14,461 nucleotides of DNA from CAVPGH01 sp046726955 (lineage in GTDB: Bacteria; Acidobacteriota; Vicinamibacteria; Fen-336): assembly GCA_046726955.1 (NCBI GenBank), contig JBKPBQ010000385.1:1-14461 (forward strand), read 5' to 3'. Within the stretch, counting starts at the first letter, position 1; every line of letters starts with the position of its first letter. Under the pieces are notes generated by a model. That model searched no databases, was not told the origin of the DNA, and worked only from the letters and a program-made list of their open reading frames with translations. This document shows positions 1 through 7,319 of this stretch, one piece after another. The translations under genes were made by a program, and so were the position numbers.

Positions 1-154
1 CTCGTATCCTCGGACGACGCGCGAGCCTTCGCGGCGGCGCTCGCGGGGATGGGCGCCACGAGCGCCGACGCCGCCTCTTCGGTCCCGGACGATCCCGCGA
101 GTGTTACGCCCGTCACGTCCGCTCGTCCCGAGAGCGAAACGACCGGCCGTTTCA
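1..154 (+). other. Open frame running in from the left edge; possible tail of an upstream gene
   Basis: The frame that becomes the DUF4870 gene is open from base 1, with no stop before 642. Its first residues (LVSSDDARAFAAALAG) resemble the C-terminal helix of bacterial PH-like domains, where a serine-rich turn with two acidic residues precedes an F-x-x-A-L helix, so an upstream gene may end near here. After about codon 20 the translation becomes low-complexity and third positions less GC-rich, and a sigma-70 promoter lies at 155-183, so 49-258 looks mostly non-coding. The other two plus frames read as Arg/Pro-rich shadows that stop at 156-158 and around 190. Whether this is a gene tail, a long N-terminal extension or intergenic DNA cannot be settled without upstream sequence. 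Confidence 0.25.
136..153. repeat. Near-perfect 18-bp palindrome next to the -35 box
   Basis: The arms GAAACG (136-141) and CGTTTC (148-153) flank a CCGG core (143-146). Only the A142/C147 pair breaks symmetry, so 16 of 18 positions are palindromic. It ends one base before the TTGACA box of the promoter at 155-183, a usual position for a regulator binding site. Operator function is inference. Confidence 0.4.
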
Positions 155-183
155 TTGACAACCCCGCGCGCGGTCTCGATAAT
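155..183 (+). promoter_or_regulatory. Sigma-70-type promoter for the DUF4870 gene
   Basis: TTGACA (155-160) is a perfect -35 consensus and GATAAT (178-183) matches five of six -10 bases, with the ideal 17-bp spacer. Transcription would start near 190, giving a leader of about 70 nt that contains the strong Shine-Dalgarno before the ATG at 259. The spacer contains a perfect 10-bp palindrome, CCGCGCGCGG (164-173). Such AT-containing hexamers stand out in this GC-rich DNA, and the direction fits the only plus-strand gene. Confidence 0.7.
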
Positions 184-247
184 GCGTCGACCGTAACGGA
201 CATCGCGGGGTCCGCGAAGCAGGGCGAGAAGAGGGCGCCCGGCCCGC

Positions 248-256
248 AAGGAGGAG
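248..256 (+). promoter_or_regulatory. Strong ribosome binding site that fixes the start at 259
   Basis: AAGGAGGAG at 248-256 is close to the full anti-Shine-Dalgarno complement and lies just before the ATG at 259. Upstream in-frame ATG codons, such as the one at 49, have no such site. This decides the start of the membrane protein gene. Confidence 0.75.
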
Positions 257-258
257 CG

Positions 259-642
259 ATGGCATCGTCCACCCCCGGGCCGACGAACCTCGGCATGGAT
301 CCGAAGGTCGCGAGCCTCTTGTGCTACGTCCCCTGTTGCATCGGTTTCATCTTCGCGATCGTGGCCGCCGTGGTGGAGAAGACGAACCGCACCGTGCGCT
401 TCAACGCCTTCCAGAGCCTGCTGCTGCATGCGGCCGGCTTCGCGGCCATGATCGCGCTGTCGGTGCTCCAGGTCCTCCTCGGCGTCGTCGGGCTGGGCGC
501 GGTCTCGATGCTCGTCTGGCTCGTGCAGATGGTGATCGGGGTCGGGCTGCTCGCCGTCCTCATCCTCATGCTGATCAAGGCCAACTCGGGCGAGGAGTTC
601 GCACTGCCCGTGGTCGGGGAGATGGCGCGGAAGTGGGTATAG
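259..642 (+). CDS. Small DUF4870/Tic20-like integral membrane protein
   Basis: The 127-residue product has a short polar N-terminus and three hydrophobic segments (about residues 19-39, 55-78 and 82-106). Between the first two it has VRFNAFQSLLLH (46-57), the hallmark of the DUF4870/Tic20-like family, in which an Arg-Phe-x-Ala-x-Gln segment lies between membrane spans. The tail GEEFALPVVGEMARKW (111-126) is also typical of the family. No enzymatic activity is known for the bacterial members, so the function is not assigned. I chose the ATG at 259 over the longer frame from 49 because of the strong Shine-Dalgarno and the promoter at 155-183. It is the only plus-strand gene here, converging on the TPR gene across the hairpin at 666-702. 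Family call is firm; role is unknown. Confidence 0.85.
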   Translation: MASSTPGPTNLGMDPKVASLLCYVPCCIGFIFAIVAAVVEKTNRTVRFNAFQSLLLHAAGFAAMIALSVLQVLLGVVGLGAVSMLVWLVQMVIGVGLLAVLILMLIKANSGEEFALPVVGEMARKWV

Positions 643-665
643 GCGGGGGCTGACGGCCCGCGTCG

Positions 666-702
666 GACACGGGCGGCGCTGCGAGGCGCCGCCCGTCGTG
701 TC
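666..702. terminator. GC-rich hairpin between convergent genes (possible bidirectional terminator)
   Basis: GGGCGGCGC (671-679) pairs perfectly with GCGCCGCCC (686-694) around a 6-nt loop. GACAC (666-670) pairs with GTGTC (698-702) after a 3-nt bulge (695-697), giving 14 paired bases. It fills the 60-bp gap between the stop at 642 and the minus-strand stop codon at 703-705. Neither side has a T-tract, so it is not a classical intrinsic terminator; it may pause polymerase or protect 3' ends from both directions. Confidence 0.5.
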
Positions 703-2106
703 TCAGGGGACGGCCTGCTCCACCAGGATCCGTCCCGTTCCCTCCAGCCGCAGCAGCGATCCCGCGCGGGGCCCCGCGTGCAGCATCACGGCGTGGATCT
801 GCGGGTCGTCCACGAGCTTCGGCTTGAGGTCCCCGCTCCACGTGATGACCGAGGCCGCGGGGACGGAGACGGGCAGGCCGGGAGTGACGGTGAGGGGCAG
901 CGGCTTGCTCGCCACGGACAGCGCGACCATCCCGCGGCCGTCGAGGGCCAGGACCTCGAGCCCGCCCTCGCCAAGCGGGACGTAGCGCGGCGTCAGGCCC
1001 TCCTCGCAGGCGAGCAGGTGGCCGGGCTCGACGTAGACGGTCTCGTCGTGCACCTGCATGAACGTGATCTCACGGTCGTGGTCGGTGAGGATGATGCGCC
1101 CGGTGCCGGTGATGATCACGAGCGGCGGCTGGCCTCCCGGCCGCTTGTCCTTGACCCAGAACGTGAGGTTGCCGCTGTAGGAGTAGATCGTGCCCTGCTT
1201 GATGAAGACCTTGCCCGCGAAGTCGATCTCCATGAGGTTGTTCTCGAGAAAGCGGAAGATCTCCGGCGAGCGTCGCTGCGTCTTCGCGCTCGGGTCGGGG
1301 GCCGTGGGCTCGGCGTCGCCGCCGTAGGCCTGGATCTCGGGCGGCCTCTTCGTCCCCGGGGGCAGCGTGTCCTCGCGCACGCGATAGCGCGCCGTGTCCG
1401 GATCGCGGGGCGGGCTCTCCGCGAGGAGCGACTCGCTGACCGGCTGCACCGTCTTGCCGGGGAAGGCGGAGGCCTGGTCGGCGCGGGCGAGGGCGTCGTC
1501 GGAGGCCATGCGGCGGATCTGCTCGTGCACCTCTTTCTGGGGGTACTCGGCGGTGTCGTCGGTCTTGGCCTTCTTGCGCAGACGGGTCGCGGGGTTCGTG
1601 CCGGGACCTCCCGGCGACGTCTCGGGGCCGCCCGAGGCCATCTTGTCCTCGACGCGGCGCACCATCAGGCTCGCCCCCGCCTGCCGGTACTGGTAGATCG
1701 CGTCCTTGTAGCGGTTCATCCGCTCGTAGATGGAGCCGAGGTAGAAGTTGATCTTGGCGTTGTCGCGGGCGAGCTCGAGCGCCTTCAGGAACGAGGACTC
1801 CGCGTCCTCCATCCGGTTCAGCTTGAAGCAGATGAGCCCGAGGTTGTAGTGCAGCGTGTGCGCGTCGGGGCTCTCCGCCACGAGCTTGCGGTACACCTCC
1901 TCGGCCTTGTCGAGCTTCTCCTGCTTGAAGTAGATGAGGCCGAGGAGATTCAGGACGCGCGCGTCGCGCGGACGCAGGAGGTAGGCCTCCTCGAGCTCGC
2001 GCTCCGCCTCGTCGTAGTTGCGGCCGTCGTAGAGCTCCTTCCCCTTGTTGAAGTGGGTCAGGAAGAGGCCCTGGTCGAAGGGTCCGCGGGGGATGGGGTC
2101 GCGCAT
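703..2106 (-). CDS. TPR-repeat protein fused to an AIM24-like beta domain
   Basis: The 467-residue product has two regions. Residues 17-152 hold four consecutive TPR units (about 17-50, 51-84, 85-118, 119-152) with the expected small/aromatic pattern, for example VLNLLGLIYFKQEKLDKAEE. A charged, Pro-rich linker of about 130 residues follows. Residues 282-465 form a beta-rich domain that resembles the AIM24 (former DUF124) family: alternating glycines, a GHLLACEEG turn (362-370) and repeated hydrophobic strand pairs. There is no signal peptide or membrane span, so a cytoplasmic scaffold is likely; TPRs bind protein partners, while AIM24 domains have no known reaction in bacteria. The ATG lies 10 bp after the transglycosylase stop, making it the last gene of the operon. 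TPR call is firm; the AIM24 assignment is by eye. Confidence 0.8.
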   Translation of the reverse strand: MRDPIPRGPFDQGLFLTHFNKGKELYDGRNYDEAERELEEAYLLRPRDARVLNLLGLIYFKQEKLDKAEEVYRKLVAESPDAHTLHYNLGLICFKLNRMEDAESSFLKALELARDNAKINFYLGSIYERMNRYKDAIYQYRQAGASLMVRRVEDKMASGGPETSPGGPGTNPATRLRKKAKTDDTAEYPQKEVHEQIRRMASDDALARADQASAFPGKTVQPVSESLLAESPPRDPDTARYRVREDTLPPGTKRPPEIQAYGGDAEPTAPDPSAKTQRRSPEIFRFLENNLMEIDFAGKVFIKQGTIYSYSGNLTFWVKDKRPGGQPPLVIITGTGRIILTDHDREITFMQVHDETVYVEPGHLLACEEGLTPRYVPLGEGGLEVLALDGRGMVALSVASKPLPLTVTPGLPVSVPAASVITWSGDLKPKLVDDPQIHAVMLHAGPRAGSLLRLEGTGRILVEQAVP

Positions 2107-2116
2107 GGCGGCTCGG

Positions 2117-2884
2117 CTAGTCGAGCGCGCGGATCATGGAGTAGACGGTGCCCTCGGCGGGCGGCGTCTCCGCCACGTGCACCCCGCGCTCGTCCCGCCA
2201 CTTGTAGTAGATCCTCGGCCGCGCGGGCTGGACCTTGACCGGCTTGGCCGGCTTGGGGGCCGGGGCCGCCTTGGGATTGGGGGCGAAAAACATCGCCCGC
2301 ACCTGCTCGAAGCCGGAGCCGAGGAGCCCCTGCACCTTCGCCACGTACTGGCGCGTCTCGCGATAGGGCGGGATCCCGTGGTAGCGCTGCACCGCGTTCT
2401 CGCCCGCGTTGTAGGCGGCGAGCGCGAGCTCGACGTTGCCCGAGAAGAGGTCGAGCAGGAAGCGCAGGTACTGCGTCCCTCCGAAGATGTTCTGGCGGGC
2501 GTCGAACGAGTCTCCCACCCCGAAGCGGCGCGCCGTGTGGGGCATGAGTTGCATCAGCCCCTGCGCCCCCTTGGAGGAGACGGCGAGGGCGTCGAACTCC
2601 GACTCCACGGCGATCACCGCGCGCACGAGGTCCGCGCTCACGAGGTGGTGGCGGGCGGCGGCGTCGATGTGGTGGTCGAACTCGCCGCTGTAGGCGCGGG
2701 TGAAGCCGCGCGAGTGGATGAGCGTGCCCTTGCCGGGATAGGTGAGCAGGTAGTTGGGGGCGTCGGGGATGTTCGTGGCCTCGACGACGCCGTTCTGGTT
2801 GCGGCGCGTGTAGATCTGCGCGGTCGCGTCCGTTACGTCGGCGAGGAGCACGGGCAGGAGGAGGACGAGCGCGCTAGGCCGCAC
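2117..2884 (-). CDS. SLT-family lytic transglycosylase (secreted)
   Basis: The 255-residue protein has a hydrophobic signal-like N-terminus with possible cleavage after residue 22 (ATA), so it should act on periplasmic peptidoglycan. Lytic transglycosylases of this goose-lysozyme-like fold cleave the MurNAc-GlcNAc bond and form 1,6-anhydroMurNAc. The family signature is complete: VESEFDALAVSSKGAQGLMQ (93-112) with catalytic Glu94, the AYNAG motif (157-161) and a YVAKV motif near 180. The catalytic core is flanked by two short similar segments, residues 23-43 and 224-248, both resembling DUF4124 modules (I-Y-x-x-R ... G-V-x-x-A ... P). A Pro/Ala/Lys-rich stretch (200-222) precedes the second. 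Translation starts at a GTG whose codon lies inside the end of alaS (11-bp overlap), suggesting coupled translation. No lipobox is visible. Confidence 0.9.
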   Translation of the reverse strand: MRPSALVLLLPVLLADVTDATAQIYTRRNQNGVVEATNIPDAPNYLLTYPGKGTLIHSRGFTRAYSGEFDHHIDAAARHHLVSADLVRAVIAVESEFDALAVSSKGAQGLMQLMPHTARRFGVGDSFDARQNIFGGTQYLRFLLDLFSGNVELALAAYNAGENAVQRYHGIPPYRETRQYVAKVQGLLGSGFEQVRAMFFAPNPKAAPAPKPAKPVKVQPARPRIYYKWRDERGVHVAETPPAEGTVYSMIRALD

Positions 2885-5567
2885 CGGTCCCCTCGAGCAT
2901 CTGCCTGAGGACCTCGCCCGCCTTGCGGCGCAGCGCGTCCACTTCTCCGGGAGCGACCCCGCCCCCCTGGGCGAAGTCCGGACGTCCTCCGCCCTTGAGT
3001 CCCAGGCGCTTCATGATCTCGGGCGCCTTCACGCGGTCGGTGAGCGACGGCGAGACCGCGCTGATCACGTGCACGCCCGCCTCGTCCACCGAGGTGGAGA
3101 CGAGCGCGAAGCCGTGGTCGCGGTTGCGGTTCCGGAACTCGTCCACCACCGCGGCGTGGGCCTTGCGGTCGCGGCCGTCGAAGCGCGGGGCCCAGAGCCG
3201 CGCTCCCGCCACCTCCACGAGGTCGTGGTCGCCGGCGGCGGGCCCGCCGCCTCCCGGTCCGGTGGCGATCTTCATCTTGAGCTGCTGGATCTCGCGGTCC
3301 CGCGCCTTGAGCTGCTCGCGCAGCCGCGCGTACTCGTCGACGAGCCCGCGGCGATCGACTTTCGCCGTCTCCTCGAGCTCTTCCAGGATGCCCTGGTCGG
3401 CCTGGGCCCGCTCGACCGCCGCCTCGCCCGTGATCGCCTCCACGCGGCGCGTCCCCGCGGAGATTCCCTGCTCGGCGGTGACGAGGAAGAGGCCGATCTC
3501 GCCCGTCTGGTGGACGTGTGTGCCCCCGCAGAACTCCTTGGAGAAGCCCGGGACCTCGACCACCCGCACTTCGTCCCCGTACTTGTCCCCGAAGAAGGCG
3601 AGCGCTCCCTCGGCCAGCGCGTTCTCGCGGTCCATGACGCGGGTGCGCAGGGCGGTACCCTTGAGGATCTCCGAGTTGACGCGGTTCTCGAGATGGCGGA
3701 GCTCGCGCGGGCTCACCCCGGCGTAGTGGCTGAAGTCGAAGCGGAGGCGGTCCGGAGCCACGAGGCTCCCCGCCTGCTTGACGTGGGGGCCGAGAGTTTC
3801 GCGGAGCGCGGCGTTGAGCAGGTGCGTCGAGGTGTGGTGCCGCATCGCCCCCGCCCGGCGGTGGGCATCGACGCTCGCGCGCACCGTCATGCCGGGCTCG
3901 AAGCCGCCGCGGGTGACGCGGACCTGGTGGACGTGGAGGCCGGGGACGGGGGCCGTCGTGTCCGTCACCTCCGCCGCCGAACCTTCGGTTGCGATGACTC
4001 CGTGATCGCCCACCTGGCCGCCCGCCATCGCATAGAAGGGCGTCCGGTCGAGAACGATCTGACCCTCCTCGCCGGCATCGAGCCGTCGCGCGAGGGCACC
4101 ATTCTTCAGGACCGCGAGCACGCGGGCGTCGTCCACCACGAGCGCGTCGTAGCCGCGGAAGTCGCTCTTGCCCTGCTCGAGCAGCTCCATGTAGACGGGG
4201 TCGCCCTTGACCGCTCCCATCTTGCTCGACTGACGGGCCCGTTCCTGTTGTTGAGCGAGCGCCCGTTCGAAGCCGGCTCGCTCGACGGTCAGCCCGCGGT
4301 CCCGCGCCAGGTCCTCGACGAGGTCCAGCGGAAGGCCGTAGGTGTCGTAGAGCGGGAAGGCCTCCTCGCCGGGAAACGGGCGGCCGGCGTGGCTCTTCGC
4401 CCAGGCCGCGAAGGAGCGCTCGGCGGTCGGGATCGCGTTCTTGAGCAGAGCCTCGAACCGATCCTCCTCGACGCGGGTCACGCGCGCGATGGACTCGGCT
4501 TGCGCGACGAGCTCCGGGTACGCTCCTTTCATTCGTTCGACCACGGCCGCCGTCAGCGCGTACAGGAAGGGCTCCTGCATCCCCAGCTTCTTCCCGTGGA
4601 GCATCGCCCGCCGCATGATCTTGCGCAGGACGTAGCCGCGCCCCTCGTTGGCGGGAAGGACGCCGTCGCCAACCAGGAAGGTCGTCGCCCTCAGGTGGTC
4701 CGCAATGACGCGCAGCGATATGTCCTCCGCGGCGTTGCGACCGTAGGGGCGGCCGGTCCGTTCCGAGATAGCCTGGATGAGCGGGGTGAACAGATCCGTT
4801 TCGTAGTTCGAGAGCTTCCCCTGGACGACCGCGGCGATGCGCTCGAGCCCCATGCCCGTGTCCACGCACGGTGCGGGCAGCGGATCGAGCTTTCCCGTCT
4901 CGTCGCGGTTGTACTGCATGAAGACGAGGTTCCAGATCTCGAGCCAGCGGTCGCACTCGCACTCGACGCCGCGGCACTTCCCGCCCGCCGCTTCCTCGGG
5001 GCAGGGGAGCGCGTCGCCCTGGAAGTAGTGGATCTCGGAGCAGGGGCCGCACGGTCCGGTGTCGCCCATCGCCCAGAAGTTGTCGCTCGCCCCGAGCTCG
5101 ACGATGCGGTCGGCGGGGACGTGGGCGAGCCAGAAGCCGTGGGCCTCCGCATCGCGGGGGACACCGGTCTCGCCCTCGAAGATCGTCACCTTCAGGCGGT
5201 CCTTGGGGAGGGCGAAGTCGCGGGTGAGCAGCTCCCAGGCGTACTCGATCGCGTCCTTCTTGAAGTAGTCCCCGAACGAGAAGTTGCCGAGCATCTCGAA
5301 GAACGTGTGGTGCCGCGCCGTCACCCCCACGTTCTCGAGGTCGTTGTGCTTTCCCCCCGCCCGCACGCACTTCTGGGAGGACGCGGCGCGGACGTACTCG
5401 CGCTTCTCCTTGCCCAGGAACACGTCCTTGAACTGGTTCATCCCCGCGTTCGCGAAGAGCAGCGTGGGATCGGCCTCGGGGACGAGCGACGAGCTCTTGA
5501 CCACGCGGTGCCCGCGCTCCGCGAAGTACCGCAGGAACGCGCTGCGGATGTCGTCCGCGGTCTTCAT
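2874..5567 (-). CDS. alaS: Alanine--tRNA ligase (alanyl-tRNA synthetase)
   Basis: The 897-residue protein has the usual full length. It charges tRNA-Ala with alanine using ATP and clears mischarged Ser/Gly. The class II catalytic domain starts at residue 1, with LLFANAGMNQFKDVF (36-50) and RHHTFFEMLGNFSFGDYF (85-102), followed by GMGLERIAAVVQG (238-250). The editing domain shows the zinc ligands His578, His582, Cys680 and His684 (HHTSTH, CGGTH). The C-terminal C-Ala domain ends with the glycine-rich GGGRPDFAQGGG (859-870). A cysteine-rich insertion (Cys189, Cys198, Cys203, Cys205) lies in the catalytic domain just before DRWLEIWNLVFMQ. The ATG overlaps the recX stop by 4 bp (ATGA) and the 3' end overlaps the transglycosylase gene, so all three are likely co-translated. 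Confidence 0.97.
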   Translation of the reverse strand: MKTADDIRSAFLRYFAERGHRVVKSSSLVPEADPTLLFANAGMNQFKDVFLGKEKREYVRAASSQKCVRAGGKHNDLENVGVTARHHTFFEMLGNFSFGDYFKKDAIEYAWELLTRDFALPKDRLKVTIFEGETGVPRDAEAHGFWLAHVPADRIVELGASDNFWAMGDTGPCGPCSEIHYFQGDALPCPEEAAGGKCRGVECECDRWLEIWNLVFMQYNRDETGKLDPLPAPCVDTGMGLERIAAVVQGKLSNYETDLFTPLIQAISERTGRPYGRNAAEDISLRVIADHLRATTFLVGDGVLPANEGRGYVLRKIMRRAMLHGKKLGMQEPFLYALTAAVVERMKGAYPELVAQAESIARVTRVEEDRFEALLKNAIPTAERSFAAWAKSHAGRPFPGEEAFPLYDTYGLPLDLVEDLARDRGLTVERAGFERALAQQQERARQSSKMGAVKGDPVYMELLEQGKSDFRGYDALVVDDARVLAVLKNGALARRLDAGEEGQIVLDRTPFYAMAGGQVGDHGVIATEGSAAEVTDTTAPVPGLHVHQVRVTRGGFEPGMTVRASVDAHRRAGAMRHHTSTHLLNAALRETLGPHVKQAGSLVAPDRLRFDFSHYAGVSPRELRHLENRVNSEILKGTALRTRVMDRENALAEGALAFFGDKYGDEVRVVEVPGFSKEFCGGTHVHQTGEIGLFLVTAEQGISAGTRRVEAITGEAAVERAQADQGILEELEETAKVDRRGLVDEYARLREQLKARDREIQQLKMKIATGPGGGGPAAGDHDLVEVAGARLWAPRFDGRDRKAHAAVVDEFRNRNRDHGFALVSTSVDEAGVHVISAVSPSLTDRVKAPEIMKRLGLKGGGRPDFAQGGGVAPGEVDALRRKAGEVLRQMLEGTGAA

Positions 5568-6097
5568 GAGAGGTCGGAGTCCTCGGCGGGCGTGAGGTCC
5601 TCGAGAGCGGAGCCGTGACGAGGCCAGAGCGCCCTCAAGCGGTCCCCGACCAGGTCTGCCGGGAAGCCCCGGCGCAGCAGGAACGCCCAGAGCTTGCGAA
5701 TCCGCAGGGCCGGCTCGTCCCGTCCGTGCGTGCGCCAGTACGCCCTGGCCGCCGCCTCCAGGGCCTCGCGCTCCGGCACGTCCGCGAGCGCCTGGCGCAG
5801 CCCCTCCTCCGCGACGTTGCGGTCGACGCCCCGCTGGCGCAATCCCTGGCGGATGCGGTGACGTCCCACCCGCTGGGCCTGCAGCCGGCCCCGCGCGAAG
5901 CGCTCCGCGAACCCCGCGTCGTCGAGGTAGCGCTGCCCGCGCAGGCGCTCCAGTGCGGAGTCGATCTCCTCGGCGGAGTGGCCGCGCTCGCGCAGGGCGC
6001 GGGTGAGCTCGACCTCGGAGTGGTCCCGCCGGGCGAGACGCCGGAGCGCGCGCGCGTAGGCCGTCGTCTCGGGCTGGGGGACCGCCTTCTGAGCCAT
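5564..6097 (-). CDS. recX: Regulatory protein RecX
   Basis: This 177-residue, Arg-rich, helical protein matches RecX, which binds RecA filaments and limits their extension during SOS and recombination. Three-helix RecX repeats are visible: residues 14-60 (ALRRLARRDHSEVELTRALR followed by a G-H-S-A-E-E-I-D segment), then the YLDDAGFAERFARGR motif (57-71), then GRHRIRQGLRQRGVD (78-92), and a last repeat with KLWAFLLRRGFPADLV (135-150). Length is slightly above the usual 150-170. The gene is 40 bp after pilT and ends in an ATGA overlap with alaS. In many bacteria recX follows recA, often directly before alaS; here recA is absent from the window and pilT sits in its place. No LexA box was recognised upstream. 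Confidence 0.9.
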   Translation of the reverse strand: MAQKAVPQPETTAYARALRRLARRDHSEVELTRALRERGHSAEEIDSALERLRGQRYLDDAGFAERFARGRLQAQRVGRHRIRQGLRQRGVDRNVAEEGLRQALADVPEREALEAAARAYWRTHGRDEPALRIRKLWAFLLRRGFPADLVGDRLRALWPRHGSALEDLTPAEDSDLS

Positions 6098-6137
6098 TCT
6101 CGACCTCGACGTCCTGCCGTGCGCGGGAGTCCGCCGC

Positions 6138-7271
6138 TCAGTTGTCCAGGTCGAACGACTGCATCGTCTTCTCCATCTCCTCGGCGGCCATGTCGGAGGT
6201 GGACTGGATGCCCTGGATCTTGAGCTTGAACTCGTCCGGGTTGCTGGCGCGGCGGAGCGCCTCGTCGTAGCTGATCAGCTCCTTCTTGTAGAGCTGGAAG
6301 ATCGACTGGTCGAAGGTCTGCATCCCGTACTGGGAGACTCCCGCCGCGATCGCCTCGTGGATGAGCTTCGTCTTGTCCTTGTTGATGATGCAGTCGCGGA
6401 TGAACGGGGTGGCGATCATCACCTCCACCGCGGGCACGCGGCCGTGGCCGTCGGCGCGGGGAACGAGGCGCATGGACATGACCGCCTTCAGGACGCCCGA
6501 GAGCTGGAGCCGGATCTGCTTCTGCTGGTGGGGCGGGAAGACGGAGATGATGCGGTTGATCGTCTCCGTGGCGTCGAGGGTGTGGAGGGTGGAGAGCACG
6601 AGGTGGCCCGTCTCCGCCGCCGTGATCGCGGTCTCGATCGTCTCGTAGTCGCGCATCTCGCCGACGAGGATGACGTCGGGGTCCTGGCGGAGCGCGCTCC
6701 GGAGCGCGGCCGCGAAGCTCCTCGTGTCCACCTCGACCTCGCGCTGGTTCACGATCGACTTCTTGTCGCGGTGGAGGAACTCGATCGGGTCCTCGATCGT
6801 GATGATGTGCTCGCAGCGCTGGGTGTTGATGTAGTCGATCATGGCGGCGAGCGAGGTGGACTTGCCGGATCCCGTGGTTCCCGTGCAGAGGATGAGGCCG
6901 CGCTGCTCCTGGGCGATCTTCTCGAGGACGACGGGGAGCCCGAGCTCCCGGATGGTCATGATCTTGACGGGGATGACGCGGAGCACGAGGCCGACCGTGC
7001 CCCTCTGCTGGAAGACGTTGCAGCGGAAGCGGCCGAGGCCGGGCACGGAGTAGGCGATGTCGATCTCGAGGTTGTCCTTGAACTTCTGCTTCTGGCGGTT
7101 GCTCATGATGGAGAACGCCATGGCGATGGTGTCCTCCTGCATGAGGCGCTTGGTCTCCACGAGGGGGATGAGCTCGCCGTTGATGCGCAGCACGGGGTGC
7201 GATCCCACCTTGAGGTGCAGGTCGGACGCCTTCCGCTCCGACGCCATCTTCAACAGGTCGTTGATGTGCAT
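6138..7271 (-). CDS. pilT: PilT/PilU-type twitching motility ATPase
   Basis: The 377-residue hexameric secretion-type ATPase powers type IV pilus retraction at the inner-membrane base. An N-terminal PAS-like domain begins MHINDLLKMASERKASDLHL. The ATPase core contains Walker A GTTGSGKST (131-139), the Asp box ITIEDPIEF (157-165), Walker B DPDVILVGEMRD (197-208) and the His box TGHLVLSTLHT (221-231). The C-terminus (GMQTFDQSIFQLY, then ISYDEALRRA) is closer to PilU than to classical PilT, which has an AIRNLIRE segment and a different tail, so the accessory ATPase PilU is the main alternative. A GAGGGGAA Shine-Dalgarno precedes the ATG. It lies 48 bp after ilvE with no other pilus gene in the window. 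Confidence 0.92.
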   Translation of the reverse strand: MHINDLLKMASERKASDLHLKVGSHPVLRINGELIPLVETKRLMQEDTIAMAFSIMSNRQKQKFKDNLEIDIAYSVPGLGRFRCNVFQQRGTVGLVLRVIPVKIMTIRELGLPVVLEKIAQEQRGLILCTGTTGSGKSTSLAAMIDYINTQRCEHIITIEDPIEFLHRDKKSIVNQREVEVDTRSFAAALRSALRQDPDVILVGEMRDYETIETAITAAETGHLVLSTLHTLDATETINRIISVFPPHQQKQIRLQLSGVLKAVMSMRLVPRADGHGRVPAVEVMIATPFIRDCIINKDKTKLIHEAIAAGVSQYGMQTFDQSIFQLYKKELISYDEALRRASNPDEFKLKIQGIQSTSDMAAEEMEKTMQSFDLDN

Positions 7272-7319
7272 TTCCCCTCTCCGCCTCTTCTCCGCCCCGG
7301 AGGCCTCGCTGGCCTCGGG

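Noticed and set aside
778..2238. Long plus-strand open frame opposite the TPR-AIM24 gene
   Set aside because: Arg/Val/Leu/Glu-rich low-complexity translation with no motifs; the usual antisense shadow of a GC-rich gene.
3069..5618. 849-codon plus-strand open frame opposite alaS
   Set aside because: It mirrors the alaS codon pattern and has no recognisable domain; AlaRS is unmistakable on the other strand.
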